A stretch of DNA of 64,000 nt from Ipomoea triloba (Eukaryota > Streptophyta > Magnoliopsida > Solanales > Convolvulaceae). The position numbers and the translations under genes are program-made. The notes under the pieces are model-generated. The model made no database searches. It saw nothing but the letters and a program-made list of their open reading frames with translations, and was not told the DNA's origin. The stretch is taken from positions 1,374,172-1,438,171 of the forward strand of contig NC_044930.1 in the NCBI RefSeq assembly GCF_003576645.1, read 5' to 3'. Each line of letters starts with the position of its first letter. Position 1 is the stretch's first letter. Of the stretch, positions 36,436 through 50,300 are shown piece after piece.

Positions 36436-37191
36436 ATGGAGAATTCTTTGAGCGCAGGTTGCATGGCGGTTTTTGCAGTGTCGGGAAGCGTCGTTCTTCT
36501 TGCCCTCAAAGTCCACAAACACCTCATGTCTGATTTCATGAGGAAGATCGAATTCGAATTCGGTAATTTCATTGTTTTCCTTTTATATATATCTTTGCGT
36601 TGTCACTAACCCACAGTTGATCTCTTCTGGAGACGACGTGGGGTCATATCAAACTTAAGATTGTTGTTTGGAGCCCATCAACCTCTTTTGGAGGTGATGT
36701 GGGGTGACCCGCAGTTGATCTCTTGTGGAAATGATGTGGAATCATATCAAACTCGAGATGTGGTGTTTGAAGCCCATCAACCTCTTGTGGAGGTGATGTG
36801 GGGTCGTTGAGATGTGCTGTTTGGAGCTCATCAACGCATATACTGTATATATAAACATAAATGTGCAGTCCAACTATCATTTTGAACTGTTAGTTGAGAC
36901 GGAACAGATCCTTCAATTATGTTGGTTGATCTTGTAGGGTTGGAGAAAGGGCAGGGGAAGAAGAAGGTGAGGTTTGCAGATGAAGTGGGGGAGCTGCCAT
37001 CGGAAAACAATTCCGTCGCCGGAGATCAGCACCACCACCACCATAACCACAAGAAGTACGTGGTGGTGTCGCCGTCGGTCGGCCGCCGGACACGAGGGGT
37101 TGACGATGAGAGGTTCGAGTCAATGCCTGAAAATTGGCAAGCTCTTTATAAAGGGATTATACAATCCAGGGGACTCAAAGGGCACATGTGA
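36436..37191 (+). CDS. Small membrane protein with KKKVRFADEV motif, 126 aa
   Basis: Exons 36436-36562 and 36938-37191 join in phase 1. Exon 1 encodes MENSLSAGCMAVFAVSGSVV and a hydrophobic stretch of about 20 residues (~8-28) that can span or anchor in a membrane. Exon 2 encodes a basic stretch with KKKVRFADEV (~50-59), a His run, and the C-terminal block FESMPENWQALYKGIIQSRGL. Similar small plant proteins combine KVRFAD with MP-N--ALY-GI; their function is not known to me. KKVRF fits the RVxF docking consensus for protein phosphatase 1 (inference). The gene lies between the 139-aa protein gene and sucrose-phosphatase. Confidence 0.75.
36614..36820. repeat. Tandem repeat in the intron of the KVRF-protein gene
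   Basis: About two units with a ~100 bp period: agttgatctctt-tgga, catatcaaact, gtttg-agcccatcaacctctt-tggaggtgatgtgggg. A third partial unit ends with gagctcatcaacg. It fills most of the 375 bp intron. Confidence 0.75.
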
Positions 37192-37970
37192 CTTTTCACT
37201 CTCATCCAATGGTGGCTGTAGGTGCTTAATTGACTAATGACTGGTCTTTCTAGTCTAATTTAATTTAATTATGACTCTAGTTTAAGGGTCAATTTTGGTA
37301 CATCTACTAGTCATCTACATTTTAGTATATGGTATAGTTGCGGGTGATCGAGTTACACTCCCCTTGTATAATGTATTATTATATGTACAAAACATAATCT
37401 TTTTAAGTTCTTAATTTTGTGTGAAAAAAATACTATTGCACGAAACTCTAAAAAGAAAATTCATATCTTTTGGAGTTATATAAATAAACTAGTACTGCAT
37501 TTTTTCATTATTTTTAGTGACGAGAAAAATTCACAGTCATTACTCGAATGTGTGTACTAGGTAAAATTCACCTTTGTGACCCTAGTCAGTAAAGAATCAC
37601 AAAGAAGTAAATTAGTCTAGGCTGTTCAGTTCATAATTGACACCTCCAAACCCAGAAGGCTAATAAGCCTCTTTCAGTGAGAGTCAAACTTAGAACTTTA
37701 TGATTACCATTTACCAAGCTAATAGTCTAGCTAACTTGGCTGAAGTTGCTCCCATAGTATCTATTTTTCTATGAGTTAGTCTTGTTAGATGTAAATATTT
37801 TTTAATGAAAATATAATACTTATAGTCATGGATTTCGATTGTATTTCTATATACAAAATTTATTTATCTAGGAAAATAAAAAAGAAAAAAAGAACAGTTA
37901 AGATTCCGTCTTATTCTGAGGGAGGAAATACAAGAAAAGTGATACTCCGTATTTGAGATGAGATTACAGT
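37192..37970. other. Convergent 3' flanks
   Basis: Probable 3'-UTRs of the KVRF-protein gene and of sucrose-phosphatase, with an antisense SINE copy at 37561-37752. Nothing else seen. Confidence 0.5.
37561..37752 (-). mobile_element. SINE copy, reverse orientation
   Basis: Read on the reverse strand it has the head gccaagttagctagac, then ttaccaagct-like and gagtcaaa B-box remnants, then the body gaggcttattagccttctgggtttgg and actagggtcac. It is older than the FAP-B copy, judging by mismatches. Confidence 0.6.
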
Positions 37971-40302
37971 CTAGAAGAAGCAGGTTGAACTGTCCTCCTT
38001 TGCTGCTGCAGCTCCATCCAGCCATGTCTGGTGCACATACATGCTTTTGAGACCTTGTGCAACACTCACATCCTGGAGACACATGAATCAAAATAATGCA
38101 AATTCTCGAAATAAAATAAGATGCAATAATGTTTTGTTAGGATCTGTCAAGTGTTACGGTTTAAAGACGCTACCTTTGAACTTAGTAGAACAGTGGTCAA
38201 GCGACATTGTTGTTCTTCACCTACAAGAATCGTATTGCATCAGAAATCAGATGTGGAAAACGAAAAGCAAAATACCATCTTGTATGTTAGGCAAAGAAAA
38301 CGTACCAGAGAGCTCCCACCTCTTGAACCTCACTAACCACGAGTCTGAACCAACCTGCACAGGTATAACTTGATCCACCCAAATGCGGAACTGTTTCCCT
38401 TGCTTGTCTCCATAACACGTTCTTAATGAACTTATACAGTCCTGAAGAGATTTCTCAACGCCTGATGGGTGGATAAAAGCGCCAGATGGACACTGCAACA
38501 CTTAACAATCAGATTATCTAAATAATAGCGGAATTCTAAGTAAATGAAGTCGTCAATTGAACAAATGAATTAGCATAGATGATGAAGTTCAGACAGTAGA
38601 TAGAGGTTAAAGAACGTACACAGAAATCTTTCATCTTTGCCAGGTTAGCCTCCGAGTTCTCAATTTCTCCGCGCCTCCATTTCTCAAAAAACAAAAATAA
38701 TTTCACGACTTCATAAGCAGGATCAACGCTCTCCTTAGAATCTAGCAAGTCTGTGACATCTCTCGGAGACGTACTAGGACCAAGGTTGAAATGGCCAATG
38801 GCTTGGATGATGCCTGCTGCACATCTCTCTGTTGCGTGAATTATTTTCGGATTGCCTTTGGCATTTGCAGCATGCCATTGTAACAATTCCTCCTGAGCAT
38901 TAGCAACCTGCCAATGAAAAACCATGAACTTTATAGTCAAATTACAGTTTAAAGGAGGGCAACCCCAGCCAAACTAGTCAGGCTGTTGACTTGGTAATCA
39001 CAAGGTTACAAGTTCGACTCCTAGCAGGAGTGGCCTATTGGCCTTCTTGGTTTAAGCCGGTCAGCTATGGGCAACCACCCAGTGCACACCCTAGGTAAAA
39101 GAATAGTCATGATTGCGCATAGTATAATTAAAGACAAAACCACATAGTGCTATGAAGAGAAGGAGAAACACCCACCATCACACCATGAACATCTGGAATG
39201 CTAAACAATTCAGCATCATTTCCAGAATCACCACAGGCAAGGGTGTTTACAGGCAATTTATCCTCACTTTTCAATTTCTTGAGCAAATATGCAAGAGCCT
39301 GACCTTTGCCGGCACCTTGTGGCAAAATATCCAAGTCCATCCCCCCACTATAAATTATTTTGACATCCAGCTGATGATCATAAAGCAGTGATATACATTA
39401 GAACAGTAAATAAGAGTAGCTTCTGATAATGACATAGACATAGAAAGGTTTTGCATTTGATGCAGCAAGAATAAAAAGAAACATACTAATCACATCAGTA
39501 TATGATCACAATGCTGTGAAACTCAACAAAAGAACCGAAGTAAAAGCTTATCGTACCCCACGTTCAGCTAAACGAGTAGAAAGAGCTTTTGTTACTTCTT
39601 CAGCCTTGTCCTTCTGGACATAAAAGCTAACCTTGTGTGGACGTTGCTCAGTTTCTGACTGCAGCCAAACAAAAAGACCAGTTCCATAAAATAAATCAAA
39701 CGCCAAGGAATCCATGTTTTAGTTTATGTTAAATATCTCATTTTCCAAATCACTTTTGAGTTTGGCCAAACAAAATAACAAGTTGACCATGGCTTGTTTA
39801 ACTAGAGAAATGAATAATCAAATGTCAACATATTACTGTACCTGGAGTTTCAATTCAGAGAATTTGCTAGTCTCCTCGGTTACTATGTTTCGGTTCCATT
39901 TATGGTTCAAACATTCTTCCCAACCATTGTCTGGCACCATTGCGTTACCATATGTTATTTCAGTACCCACAGACATAATGGTAATGTCGGGGGTTAGCAT
40001 CGGCTTTTCTTTCCTCAACTCTTTGTAAAGTGTAGGTGATCTCCCAGTTGAGAACACCAGCAAAGAGTTATTGCGGTAATTGGCTTCCCACAAGGCATTA
40101 AACCTGAGCAGAGAAAGGTTCTCGGGATCATGATGATCAACCTGCAAAGCATAATAACAATTATGTTACGAAGCACCATGCTGAGAATAGGAAACATGTA
40201 AAACAAAACAAAACAAAACAAAGAAAAGAATAAAGCACCCACCATTGTGTGATCAAGATCAGAAACTATCATGAGACGAGCAGCACTGGTTAGGCGATCC
40301 AT
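37971..40302 (-). CDS. SPP: Sucrose-phosphatase (sucrose-6-phosphate phosphohydrolase), 426 aa
   Basis: Coding exons on the complement: 40243-40302, 39842-40141, 39557-39658, 39176-39370, 38620-38907, 38306-38492, 38174-38220, 37971-38072; together 427 codons including stop, normal for plant SPP. The enzyme removes phosphate from sucrose-6-phosphate, the last step of sucrose synthesis in the cytosol. The HAD-type catalytic motif DLDHTMV (residues 15-21; Asp15 nucleophile, Asp17 acid/base) opens the protein and is split by intron 1. STGRSP and [11 protein letters not shown] give motifs II and IV. The C-terminal plant domain ([18 protein letters not shown], then a region ending in STCFF) follows. 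A splice acceptor lies about 25 bp before the ATG, and a likely 5'-UTR exon sits near 41190-41330. Intron 4 holds a SINE. Confidence 0.93.
38950..39112 (+). mobile_element. SINE in sucrose-phosphatase intron 4
   Basis: The best preserved head in the window: gccaaactagtcaggctgtt, then gttacaagttcgactcc as B-box, then body ggcctattggccttcttggt, ggtcagctatgggcaacc and cccagtgcacaccctag. Antisense to the gene. The tail has no clear poly-A. Confidence 0.75.
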
Positions 40303-41330
40303 GGTTTCTGTAATGTTATTTTCACTCTGCAAAAAAGGTAAAAATGCCAATTGCTTAAGATATTACAGCCAATGATCTGTTGAATCAGTTTATCTGAAAC
40401 TATTCGAATTTTGTACCAACAAGTACAAGTAATCAACTACGACTGGGCAGAACAGAGCAATTAAGTTTAGATTCATTTTCAGAGTTCAGAATAGGAACCA
40501 AAATGGATCTGCAATATAACTTAGACTAATAGCACAAAACCATCAGCTACGGAGCAACAAGGAGTATATGAAATGATAAGATTAGTCTAAAACAACAAAC
40601 GCGAACTAATGTTTCCCTTCTTAGACAAACTCACCACCTTATTGGGAGAAGGAGAAGCAAACACAAACCTTTGCAAAAGCTAACAGTTCATGAAATTCCT
40701 AAAATTACTAATTCATGAAATAATATCAGTACGATTCCTTCGCTTTTCATCTCAAGTCCTAAGTGTGTTTCTTCATCCTGTGATGTTTCCTGTGGTTTTT
40801 TTTTGTTAACATATGTTATCAGAAATCCAAAATTTATTACCAAAGTTATAAAAATAGTCAGGGAACTTGTCAGGTTACTGCAATAACTTACCAAGAAATT
40901 TAGCATTTCAACAAGAATCAAGAGTGCAGAATAAAAGAAATCGCAATTTCACAAAAATCTAAACACCCAAACACTCAATTCAACTAGAATCAAACAACGA
41001 ACATCAAATCTAGATCCGATCGGTCGAGTTCAAATACTGCAATCTCACTATACACTAGACACAGACTTCAAAAAATAAAAATCCCAACTTTAACGATCAT
41101 CACTTAGAGAATTGCCAAAAGAATCCCCCAAATGCTTCTTGAACACATAAAGCAAACACGGGAATCGATTGTAAAGACAGAGCGAGCGTTTAACCTGTAA
41201 AGAGAGTGAAATGGAGTGACGATGAGGTGCGTGAGCAGCGCAGCGAAAGAAGAAAGGTGGCGGAGGATTAGCGGCGAATTTAGGTAGCGTAAGAGATTGC
41301 ATAGACAAATCGGAGAGAGAAAGAGATAGT

Positions 41331-42507
41331 TGCTATGTGGATCCAAATTCTTTGGCGCTTCTTTTGTATGGTGCGAGCCGCTCACCACCCATCACCCTGC
41401 CGGAATCGGTTAAAACTCATAAAGCTGCTTCTTTCCTATCGAATATCCTCATATCAATTAGAATAAACAATTTTAGCCCGGAAAAAGAGATTGTGAATTG
41501 GGTGAAACACGATTATTGTTTAAATTTGTTGGTTATTATACAAGAACATGGTTTATAACGTGTACATTCTAAATTTTAACTTCGTTTTAAGGGGAGTGAT
41601 TAAATCAAATTCAATCAAGTTGGTTGGGTTGTTAACAATCACAAGATTACACGTTTAACTCTAGGTGAAAGCAATCAATTGGTCTTCTTAATTTGAACTG
41701 ACACACTTTACCTAATACGCATACTTGAATAGTTTGATTCTCAATGTAAAAAATTAGTTGAAATAGTTATACCATGGACTTATATCCATCTTGCAAGGTA
41801 GAACCGTGTCCATTTACGTACTGAATGTTCACAATTTACATATTAAATGTTCACAATTTAAATTGTGAATATTCAGTACGTAAATTGTGAACATTCATTA
41901 TATAAATTGTAAACATTTAACATATAAATTATGTATTTTAGACTTAAGTCCACGTTACAAGATGGACTCAGATCACGGAATAATTTGACAATTAGTTGGG
42001 CAGGGGCCAAGTTAGTTGTTAAATGCATAATTATACCAGAAATTGGGCTACTACTTTTGTAGTGCAGGCCGGGCCGGGCGAACCTAAAGACTAAAGAGTT
42101 AGGCCAGGCCTAACTGCCCAACTGGAAAGGCAATAAAATAACGAAATTTGTTATAATTTTTATTTCGACAAAAAAAGGAATTTGTCTCATCTTTCACAGC
42201 TAACAAGGAATAATCGCCCAAGAATCATCATGCTAATCCACTTCACCTCCGACCACTACGAGAAGGCACCACCCAACCCACTGCACCGCCCTCAACTCAG
42301 CAGCACAGATGTTATGAGAATTCAAGAATCCATTTCCCAGTACTGTTCTTTGGCGCCTGCAAATCAAAGCCTTCGAAAAGATTAAGGAAAAATTATCCCT
42401 TTCCGAATATTTTGCAGTTCAGAAGGCGTAGCTCTCTGGGTGCCTGCAAAGCGAAATCTTGGAAAAGATTAAGAAAAAAGTTTATCCCTTTGCAATCCAA
42501 GCTCGGA
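41331..42507. other. Divergent spacer, SPP leader to CRTISO
   Basis: Holds a SINE fragment (about 41612-41745: ttggttgggttgttaacaa head, then cttaatttgaactgac and ctttacctaatacgcat), a complete MITE (41767-41983), and the CRTISO leader. An in-frame ATG at 42412 lies upstream of the preferred CRTISO start. Confidence 0.5.
41767..41983. mobile_element. MITE of the TTATACCATGGAC family, 217 bp
   Basis: Terminal inverted repeats start ttataccatggact and ttattccgtgatctgagtcc (reverse strand). The interior is a palindromic series of tgttcacaattta / taaattgtgaaca repeats. Related elements are at 51114-51323 (complete, different interior), 4739-4850 (partial) and near 55343-55385 (end sequences only). 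Confidence 0.7.
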
Positions 42508-45500
42508 ATGGGTACTTTGAGCTTTGGGTTTAGCAGTGTTCGTCTTTTTTCTGACTCCAAGGTTGCAGCTTTGGGTAGTTATAATTATAATTATAAACCT
42601 CGATATCAGAAAGATAAAAAATTTTGCTTGGACGCATTGAGAATTGAGCACTGTGCAAAGCAAAGAAAAAGAGGTGTTTTTTCTGAGCTGAAATCGGTGG
42701 CTAGTGCAGATAGAGTAGTGGAGAGTGATGGGGATATTGGTGTAGCAGTAGAAGAGGGTGAGAGCTATGATGCCATTGTTATAGGATCAGGAATTGGCGG
42801 TTTGGTGGCGGCGACGCAATTGGCTGTGAAAGGAGCCAAGGTTTTGGTATTGGAGAAGTATGTGATTCCAGGTGGGAGCTCTGGGTATTACCAGAGAGAT
42901 GGTTACACATTTGATGTTGGATCATCTGTGATGTTTGGATTCAGTGATAAGGTTAGTTGATTCCAATCATCTCTTTTTCCTTTGTGATTGTTTAGAAATC
43001 CTAATAAATGGTTATTGCTTATGTCTCATATGTACTGAGGATGATAAGTGACTGGATTGGACAAGGATATTTTTGTAATTTTGTATATGTACATGTTTAG
43101 GATTGCATATAAATATGTTGCTGGTAATTTGGATGTTTTGGTTCTTGTTCTTGTTAGTCTCAACAATGGTGTTTGATAGTTCTCAGTGGTTTAAATGGAA
43201 ACTTAACCATTGCTTCAAAGTTTCGATGTGAATGTGGATTATATAATCTATAATCTCAAAAATTTGTTTAAGCCTACCAACGGGAAAAGATAACACACAA
43301 AGCAGATAGGAGAAGAAATAGTCTATTATGTTACTCTTAATATTATAGGGAGGATGGATTTATTATTCTCAGTTGAACTGTTATCTCCTTTATAAACTAC
43401 TATCAATAAAGTGATGGATGCTAGTAGTAGTTGATGATAGAAATGCAAGCCTTAGAATGATGCAGCGTTCTCTAGTCCATGATCTTGTTTGTCATGCTTT
43501 GTTGATTATACAGTTATGTTTCATATCTTATCTTTGTAGGGAAATCTAAATTTGATTACTCAAGCATTGGCAGCCGTAGGATGTAAGATAGAGGTGCTAC
43601 CTGATCCAACTACTGTTCATTTCCACCTGCCCGATGATCTTTCAGTCCAAGTACACAGAGAATATAGTGACTTCGTTGCAGAGCTCGTGAATAAATTTCC
43701 ACATGAAAAGGAAGGAATTCTCAAGTTCTATGGTGAATGCTGGAAGGTTTGTTTTAATTAAGGTGATTGCAGCGATCTCTCGAGTATTAAATTTATTCAG
43801 TTTTGACTGACATTGATATGTTTAATGTGTTGGGCAGATCTTCAATGCCTTGAATTCCTTGGAATTGAAATCGTTGGAGGAACCAATTTACCTTTTCGGA
43901 CAGTTTTTTAAAAAGCCCCTCGAGTGCTTGACTCTTGGTAATTATTTACGAACTGATTTTTACTGTTGCAGTTTTTTTTAATGATCACAATCCCTTTATT
44001 TCCTTTCTTTTGGAATTTCTTAAATATCCTAAATCACAACCGTTTTTTTTTTGTCATGTTCCTTTTTGCTCATTACAGCTTATTATTTGCCCCAGAATGC
44101 TGGCGACATTGCTAGGATGTTCATAAAAGACGCCCAGTTGCTGTCCTTTATAGATGCAGAGGTTAGCGGTTTTGCTAACTAATTATTTATTTGAGCTTTA
44201 AATTTCACACTTGCACACTAACTGATTTCTTGAAAAATTTATTCTTCTTGTTCTTCAGTGCTTCATTGTCAGCACCGTGAATGCTTTACAAACACCAATG
44301 ATCAATGCAAGCATGGTAACTAATTTTCTGTTAACTTTCCACCTACCTGTGTATTTATACTTTTCCCATTTTCTCATAGAGTTTTCTGCTGTAGGTGCTA
44401 TGTGACCGACATTTTGGTGGAATCAACTATCCCGTTGGTGGAGTAGGACAAATTGCTAAGTCCTTAGCGCAGGGCTTGGTTAATCAGGGTAGTAAAATGC
44501 TATACAGGGCAAATGTAACCAATATTATCATTGACAGTGGCAAAGCTGTAAGATTGACTACATTTTTGGTCCTAAATAGCTACTTTCAGACTCTTATTAT
44601 TGTTATTAGACGCAAAATTAATATGCTCGTCTTCATTCCAAATTTTACGTGTAGGTGGGAGTGAAGCTGTCGGATGGGAGGAAGTTTTATGCTAAAACCA
44701 TAATATCAAATGCTACCAGATGGGATACTTTTGGTTAGTTCTCCTCGAAGCTTTGAGAATTCTATACTGTTAAATTGGGAAGAAAATTGAATGATTCTTA
44801 TTCGCATACTCAGGCTCTCTAATTCTATCCATCTAATCTCCTAATTCTAATCAAAGTATCAAACAAATCAATTATAATCAATCAAAGAAAAAAGGGGTTC
44901 GGAACAAATTACACCAAATTAGTCCTATTCTTGACATGCACCATGTTAATTTTCCAATAAAGCGTTTTAATTATATATCCTTGTGAATTCTAGGGAAACT
45001 TTTGAAGGCTGAGAATCTGCCAAAGGAAGAAGAAAATTTCCAGAAGGCATATGTTAAAGCACCGTCTTTTCTTTCTATTCACTTGGGGGTTAAGGCCGAG
45101 GTCCTACCACCAGACACAGATTGCCACCATTTTATCCTTGAGGTACTACGACAATTCAGCTCGAGATTAGGATATTTAATTCTCTTTCTTTTGTTTGGTT
45201 CATTTTCTATGTTCTGTGGATTCTACAGGATGATTGGGCGAATTTAGAAAAGCCTTATGGAAGTATATTTTTGAGTATTCCAACTGTTCTTGATTCATCG
45301 TTGGCACCAGAAGGACGTCATATTCTTCATATATTTACAACTTCAAGCATAGAGGACTGGGAGGTAGTTTTACTTTATATAATTGAATCCAATACCGCAA
45401 TCAAGTTTTGTTTGTCTTTTCTTTCCAATAACCGCAAGGAGTTCTTTACTCATTAGGGACTCTCACTAAAAGACTACAATGCAAAGAAGGAGCTTGTGGC

Positions 45501-46400
45501 TGACGGAATAATAAGCAGACTTGAAAAGACACTATTTCCAGGTCTCAAATCTTCGATTGTTTTTAAGGAGGTATGATTCATGATTTTATGCTTTGAAACA
45601 GTTTCTCAATTCTATGAGATAATTACACCCTAAATCATGACTTCCATTTGCATGATATAGAAGAAGAGAAATCAAAAATAAATTCCAAATCCATTTCATA
45701 CTTTGTTTCAGCACTTCATACATTTTATGACATTAACTTTATTAAGAAAGGAAAAAGAAAAATGCCAAACCTATTAATTTCTTGTTCCCATTTTTACCCA
45801 AAAGCAGAGGGTAGTCAGACCTATTCAAACTTTCTTTTATGGTTTCTGTCACTCCTGTCAAATAGGTTTAAACTTCAAACGTTTGTCAATCTAATGTGCC
45901 CTGTATGTGTCACAGGTGGGGTCACCTAAGACACACAGACGATACCTTGCTCGCGACAGTGGAACATATGGACCAATGCCGCGCAGGACTCCAAAGGGTT
46001 TATTGGGAATGCCGTTTAACACAACTGTAAGTTACTCCTTTAATGTTTAGGCGCTTTTGTATACTGGAACACCAAAGGTTATCTCCTTGTACACTGAATG
46101 AACTGATTTGTCTGTTTCTGAGCTTCCAGGCTATAAATGGACTGTATTGTGTTGGGGATAGTTGCTTTCCTGGTCAAGGTGTCATAGCGGTGGCCTTTTC
46201 CGGAGTAATGTGTGCTCATCGTGTTGCTGCTGATTTAGGTAAACATACTAGATAAACCAATTTCCAATTTCCTCGAGTAACTACTTTCATTTGACTGCAA
46301 ATTTTTATTTTTTTTAATTGGCGTAGGAATTGAGAGGAAATCCCCTGTGCTGGACAGTGCTCTTCTTCGGCTACTTGGTTGGCTAAGAACATTAGCTTGA
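42508..46400 (+). CDS. CRTISO: Prolycopene (carotenoid) isomerase, 604 aa
   Basis: Thirteen exons: 42508-42951, 43540-43746, 43838-43937, 44079-44161, 44259-44315, 44395-44547, 44655-44733, 44994-45142, 45229-45363, 45457-45570, 45916-46026, 46130-46238, 46327-46400. They join in frame. The flavoenzyme converts tetra-cis-lycopene to all-trans-lycopene in plastids. The first ~80 residues are Ser/Arg-rich and act as transit peptide. The FAD-binding fold follows ([14 protein letters not shown], Gly93 onward, then [15 protein letters not shown]). The rest is collinear with tomato CRTISO, including NRWDTF-like [22 protein letters not shown] and [20 protein letters not shown] near the end. I chose ATG 42508 (MGTLSFGF) because it matches known CRTISO starts; ATG 42412 would add 32 residues. 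All key blocks are intact. Confidence 0.95.
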
Positions 46401-47317
46401 TACATCTGTATGAGTAAAAGAAACATTAAGCACGTGTATTTAGTTTCTGCAACAAATTTTACTACAGAAAGTTATCAGTCCCTTTTTTCTTGAAAGTGGC
46501 AATGAGATCCTTGAGATATGGAGTTTTAGGAAAACTACTGATGTCATCAATTAAACTTTTGCAATTTTTGTCTGCAATTAGCGGATACTTTTAGTTTTTT
46601 TTTTTTTTTTTTTTTTTAAACCAAAAAAATTCCTCATTATCTGTAACCTATATATAATAATACAAATCAGTTTTTGTCATCCCAATGGTGTTTTAGCCCT
46701 GCAGCTCCTTGTCATGCAGTGTGCTTATAGAAAACAAACAAATATGAATTGGTATACAAGGATGAATCATGAATGCAAGCGTTGATTATCGGGTGAGTTT
46801 CACTGATTTCGATGTTTAATCAAAATTTATGTGTACTTTGTAAGGAAGTACTTGGTTCCGAGTTAATTTTTCATCGTTTTCATCTCTTGATGTTTTGATG
46901 TAGAGAGGACTGACCGTATGTTTTCGACTTTTTTGTTATAATTTATCATGAACTTTATCTTCCCTTCTTCTGGTTATAGCCTTCCTTAGCTGCATGCAAA
47001 GTGTTCCAGTGAGTCGAGTGATGATAATATGATATGTTGTCAAACAAATAATAATAACAGCATGAATTTGGTAGTTGACTAGTTGCTGTCAACATTTTTC
47101 GCCTGAGTTAATACAATAACATGCAAAGTTATCTTTAACACTACTTTTAAACTGTATTCAAACTTCATTCATCTTCCTAAAAGTTCCAAAAACTTGTGCT
47201 AGGTTCCCATTCTTTCCCTTGTTGAATCTCAGACAGGTGATCAGATTCCTTGTTTGTCATTGGAAGCAGCACATCTCTGGCTCGTGTTTTTTCTTCAAAA
47301 ACTAAAGTCCGAATTGT
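46401..47317. other. Convergent 3' flanks of CRTISO and ABCG22
   Basis: 3'-UTR sequence from both sides, with a T-run of about 24 bases near 46594-46617. No gene or element recognised. Confidence 0.6.
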
Positions 47318-50300
47318 CTAAGCTCGAGATTGGAGCTTCATTCTTCTCAAAGATATGTATGCCAGGAGTCTATAGCCGACGACCATGGCTGCCAGGGCAC
47401 TTACTTCTTTGACGCCGCTGTCTATTTTGACTCCATTAACTGAATTTGTTATTTGTTCGTATTGCACTTTCAGGAGGAGCTTGAACGTGTGATAGTTGAA
47501 GGAGAGATATCGCAGCCAGGCTATGAACGCAGGTACTGTCTGCAGAATACCGAAAATCATCCAATTATTAGTCATCTGTTTCAGCCTTTCAGGTATCTCA
47601 TCTGCTTTAGATACTCTTTTTCTCCATATTAATGAAAATGTTCAGTAACTGTGTGTTCAATTTCTGAGCTATGTTAGCGTTTTTACCTGTATAAAATATC
47701 CACCGGCCAACATGAATGTCATCACTGTAACTGAGGCAAGAGTCGTTGCCCTCTTCAGATCCATTAGTGTGGCCCCGATAGCTAGCCCTAGTCCCTGCAA
47801 GAACGTAGAGAGTTTAGGAATTGGTTGCGTTTTTGAATATCGATCTTAAGTGATAGAACCTAGCTCAAAGACTCACTATGAATTAATAAGGCGTAGTTGA
47901 GTAGAATTACTTCTTTTATTTGCAGAAGAAGCATACCTGAGCTGCTACAATACAGAGGAAAACGGTAAGCATGGTTAGGAAGAAGGAAGCAGCGTCGTGT
48001 TTCAAGCCTGCCATGAAATATACGACTAGAATAAAGAGTACGGGCAGAAATAGGTCGAGCGGTAGATCGCTGGTGGTCCTAGCCACGAAATATGCGCTTA
48101 ATTGGTACATATCAGCTGCCCGCTCCTTGCTGAGCATAGCCCTTTCTTGCGGGAATGTGAATATCGCTGTGAAGACCGGAAAAAATCCCCAAAAGACAGC
48201 AATGAAGAAGAGCAGCCCCGCCTGCAAAGATTGTTCTGGCTGAGAATAATCCAATAATCCAATCTTTACGTTACAGAGCTTGATACAGCCATACCTGATC
48301 TTGTAGCTCAGATGGTTTATCACCTCCGGATTTCCACCAGAGCATACCCAATATAAGTGCTGTTGCGATAACTTGAGTGATTCTCAACCAGCTAAAGTAA
48401 TCATGTCTCCGTTCTTTAAGTCCTCGCCAAAACAATATGGAATATTGCTCGCACCAGCTCGCACCCCATTCTCGCTTTATGGAACTTACTTTCAACTTCA
48501 GTTCTTCGTCAATCGGTAGAGGAGCAAGAAGCTTCTTCTTTTCGCTTTCAGCAACTTGAGTCTCGTAAGATTCCACCAGATACTGTGAATTAGAAGAGAA
48601 GCTGTCAGGTAATTCAACTTGGCTTTATAATTTCTGAAATTCTGCTTAAATCACCGTTTTCTGCTCTTTTTTGCCTTAACTACCTTGCATTTATCTTTTA
48701 TGTGGCTAACGATCTTCTACTATAACGTAATTCACAGTTATGGTTCAACTATACTGTTTGAATATAATTATCTCGAGTTAGGGTCTGATAAAAAAGGACT
48801 GTTATTTCACCTCATGTACAACTGCTGGAGATGGCTTTCCATTTCGTGTTTCTCGCATGGAATTGCCCATTTGCACTTTGTCCTCCAGTTCTGAAGGAAC
48901 AGACACATCGTTTATGTTTCCATTTGCCAGGTCTAGCAGGAATTCTGCGGGATTCATCGCAATCAGAGGAACACAACCTATAGACGAAAAATAATCCAAT
49001 GCAGCAGACGCCTTCCCGAAGTAAAGCAGGCTTCCTTTGCCAAGAAGAATCAACTTGTCGAACTTGTGGAAGAGCCTGCTGGATGGCTGATGAATCGTGG
49101 TAATCACCGTTTTCCCTGCCTGTTTCATTGTTAAATAACATCAGCGAATTAAAAACGTGATTTTCTTTCTAGCTTTTCCTGCTAGCTTTTTCATATGATT
49201 TTCTATAGGAAACTAGGAAAGTACGAGTTGTTTATTCCTTCGGTTTTACCTCTGCTATATCCTGTAAAATCTCGACCATCCTTAGAGCAGTTGTAGAGTC
49301 TAATCCAGAAGTAGGTTCGTCTAGGAACAAAAGAGATGGATTGATTATTATCTCGTTACCAATGCACACACGCTTTCTTTCTCCACCTGAAACCCCCCGA
49401 ACGAATGAGCCTCCAATCATGGTGTCCTGGCACCTGCAAACATCGTCCCTTTCAGATCACAAACAAGCTTAGATCACGGTTTTTTTTCGTTTTAGTCACA
49501 CAATTACCTCTCGAGTCCCAGCTCATAGATGACATCCATGGCTCTATTCTCCTTCTCCTCCTTAGTCAGCGTCTTTGGCAGGCGAAGGCGAGCTGCATAG
49601 GTCAACGTCTCTTTCACGGTTAAATGAGGAAACAGAATGTCGTCTTGGGTCACAAACCCTATCCTGCAAATTCACGATTCACCCACGTTAGCCATGCATC
49701 TACAGACATTACCCAGATCGTTTTCTTGAAATTTTTTGCCATCGAGGATTTGTGCCCACTGTTACCTGCTCTTGAGAAACTTGTTATATGGTTGTTCATT
49801 GTAAGTAATGGACCCTCCTGTAGGCTCTCTTATCCTCCCTCCCAATAGGCTCAGAAGAGTTGTCTTTCCACTTCCAGAAGGTCCCATCAATGCCAGAACT
49901 TCCCCAGGGTCTACTGCACCACTAATCCCATTCAAAATGTCCTTTTCCTCTGTGGATGTCACACCTTTCAGAACAACCTTGTAGGAAACCTCAGTAAACT
50001 GCAGATTTTAGTGAAAAGAACCAAACTTTATTATCCAAAGTCATCATAAACATGTTTATGTGGTAGCTAAATGTGGCTAAACACACAAGGAAATTATGCT
50101 AGGAGTTGCCCTTTGCTCTAAACCTAAATATTTTTTCATCCTTTTTTTTTTTTTTTTTTTTTTTTCAAGTTTTTGTCACTTTTGGCCCCTCGAGTTTTGT
50201 GACATAACTCGCAAATGACCAAAATTTATGGTCAAGAACTCCACTTTCTACCTGAGCATGCCAAGTGAATTGACATTTTTGCCCATAAACTTAAGCCACT

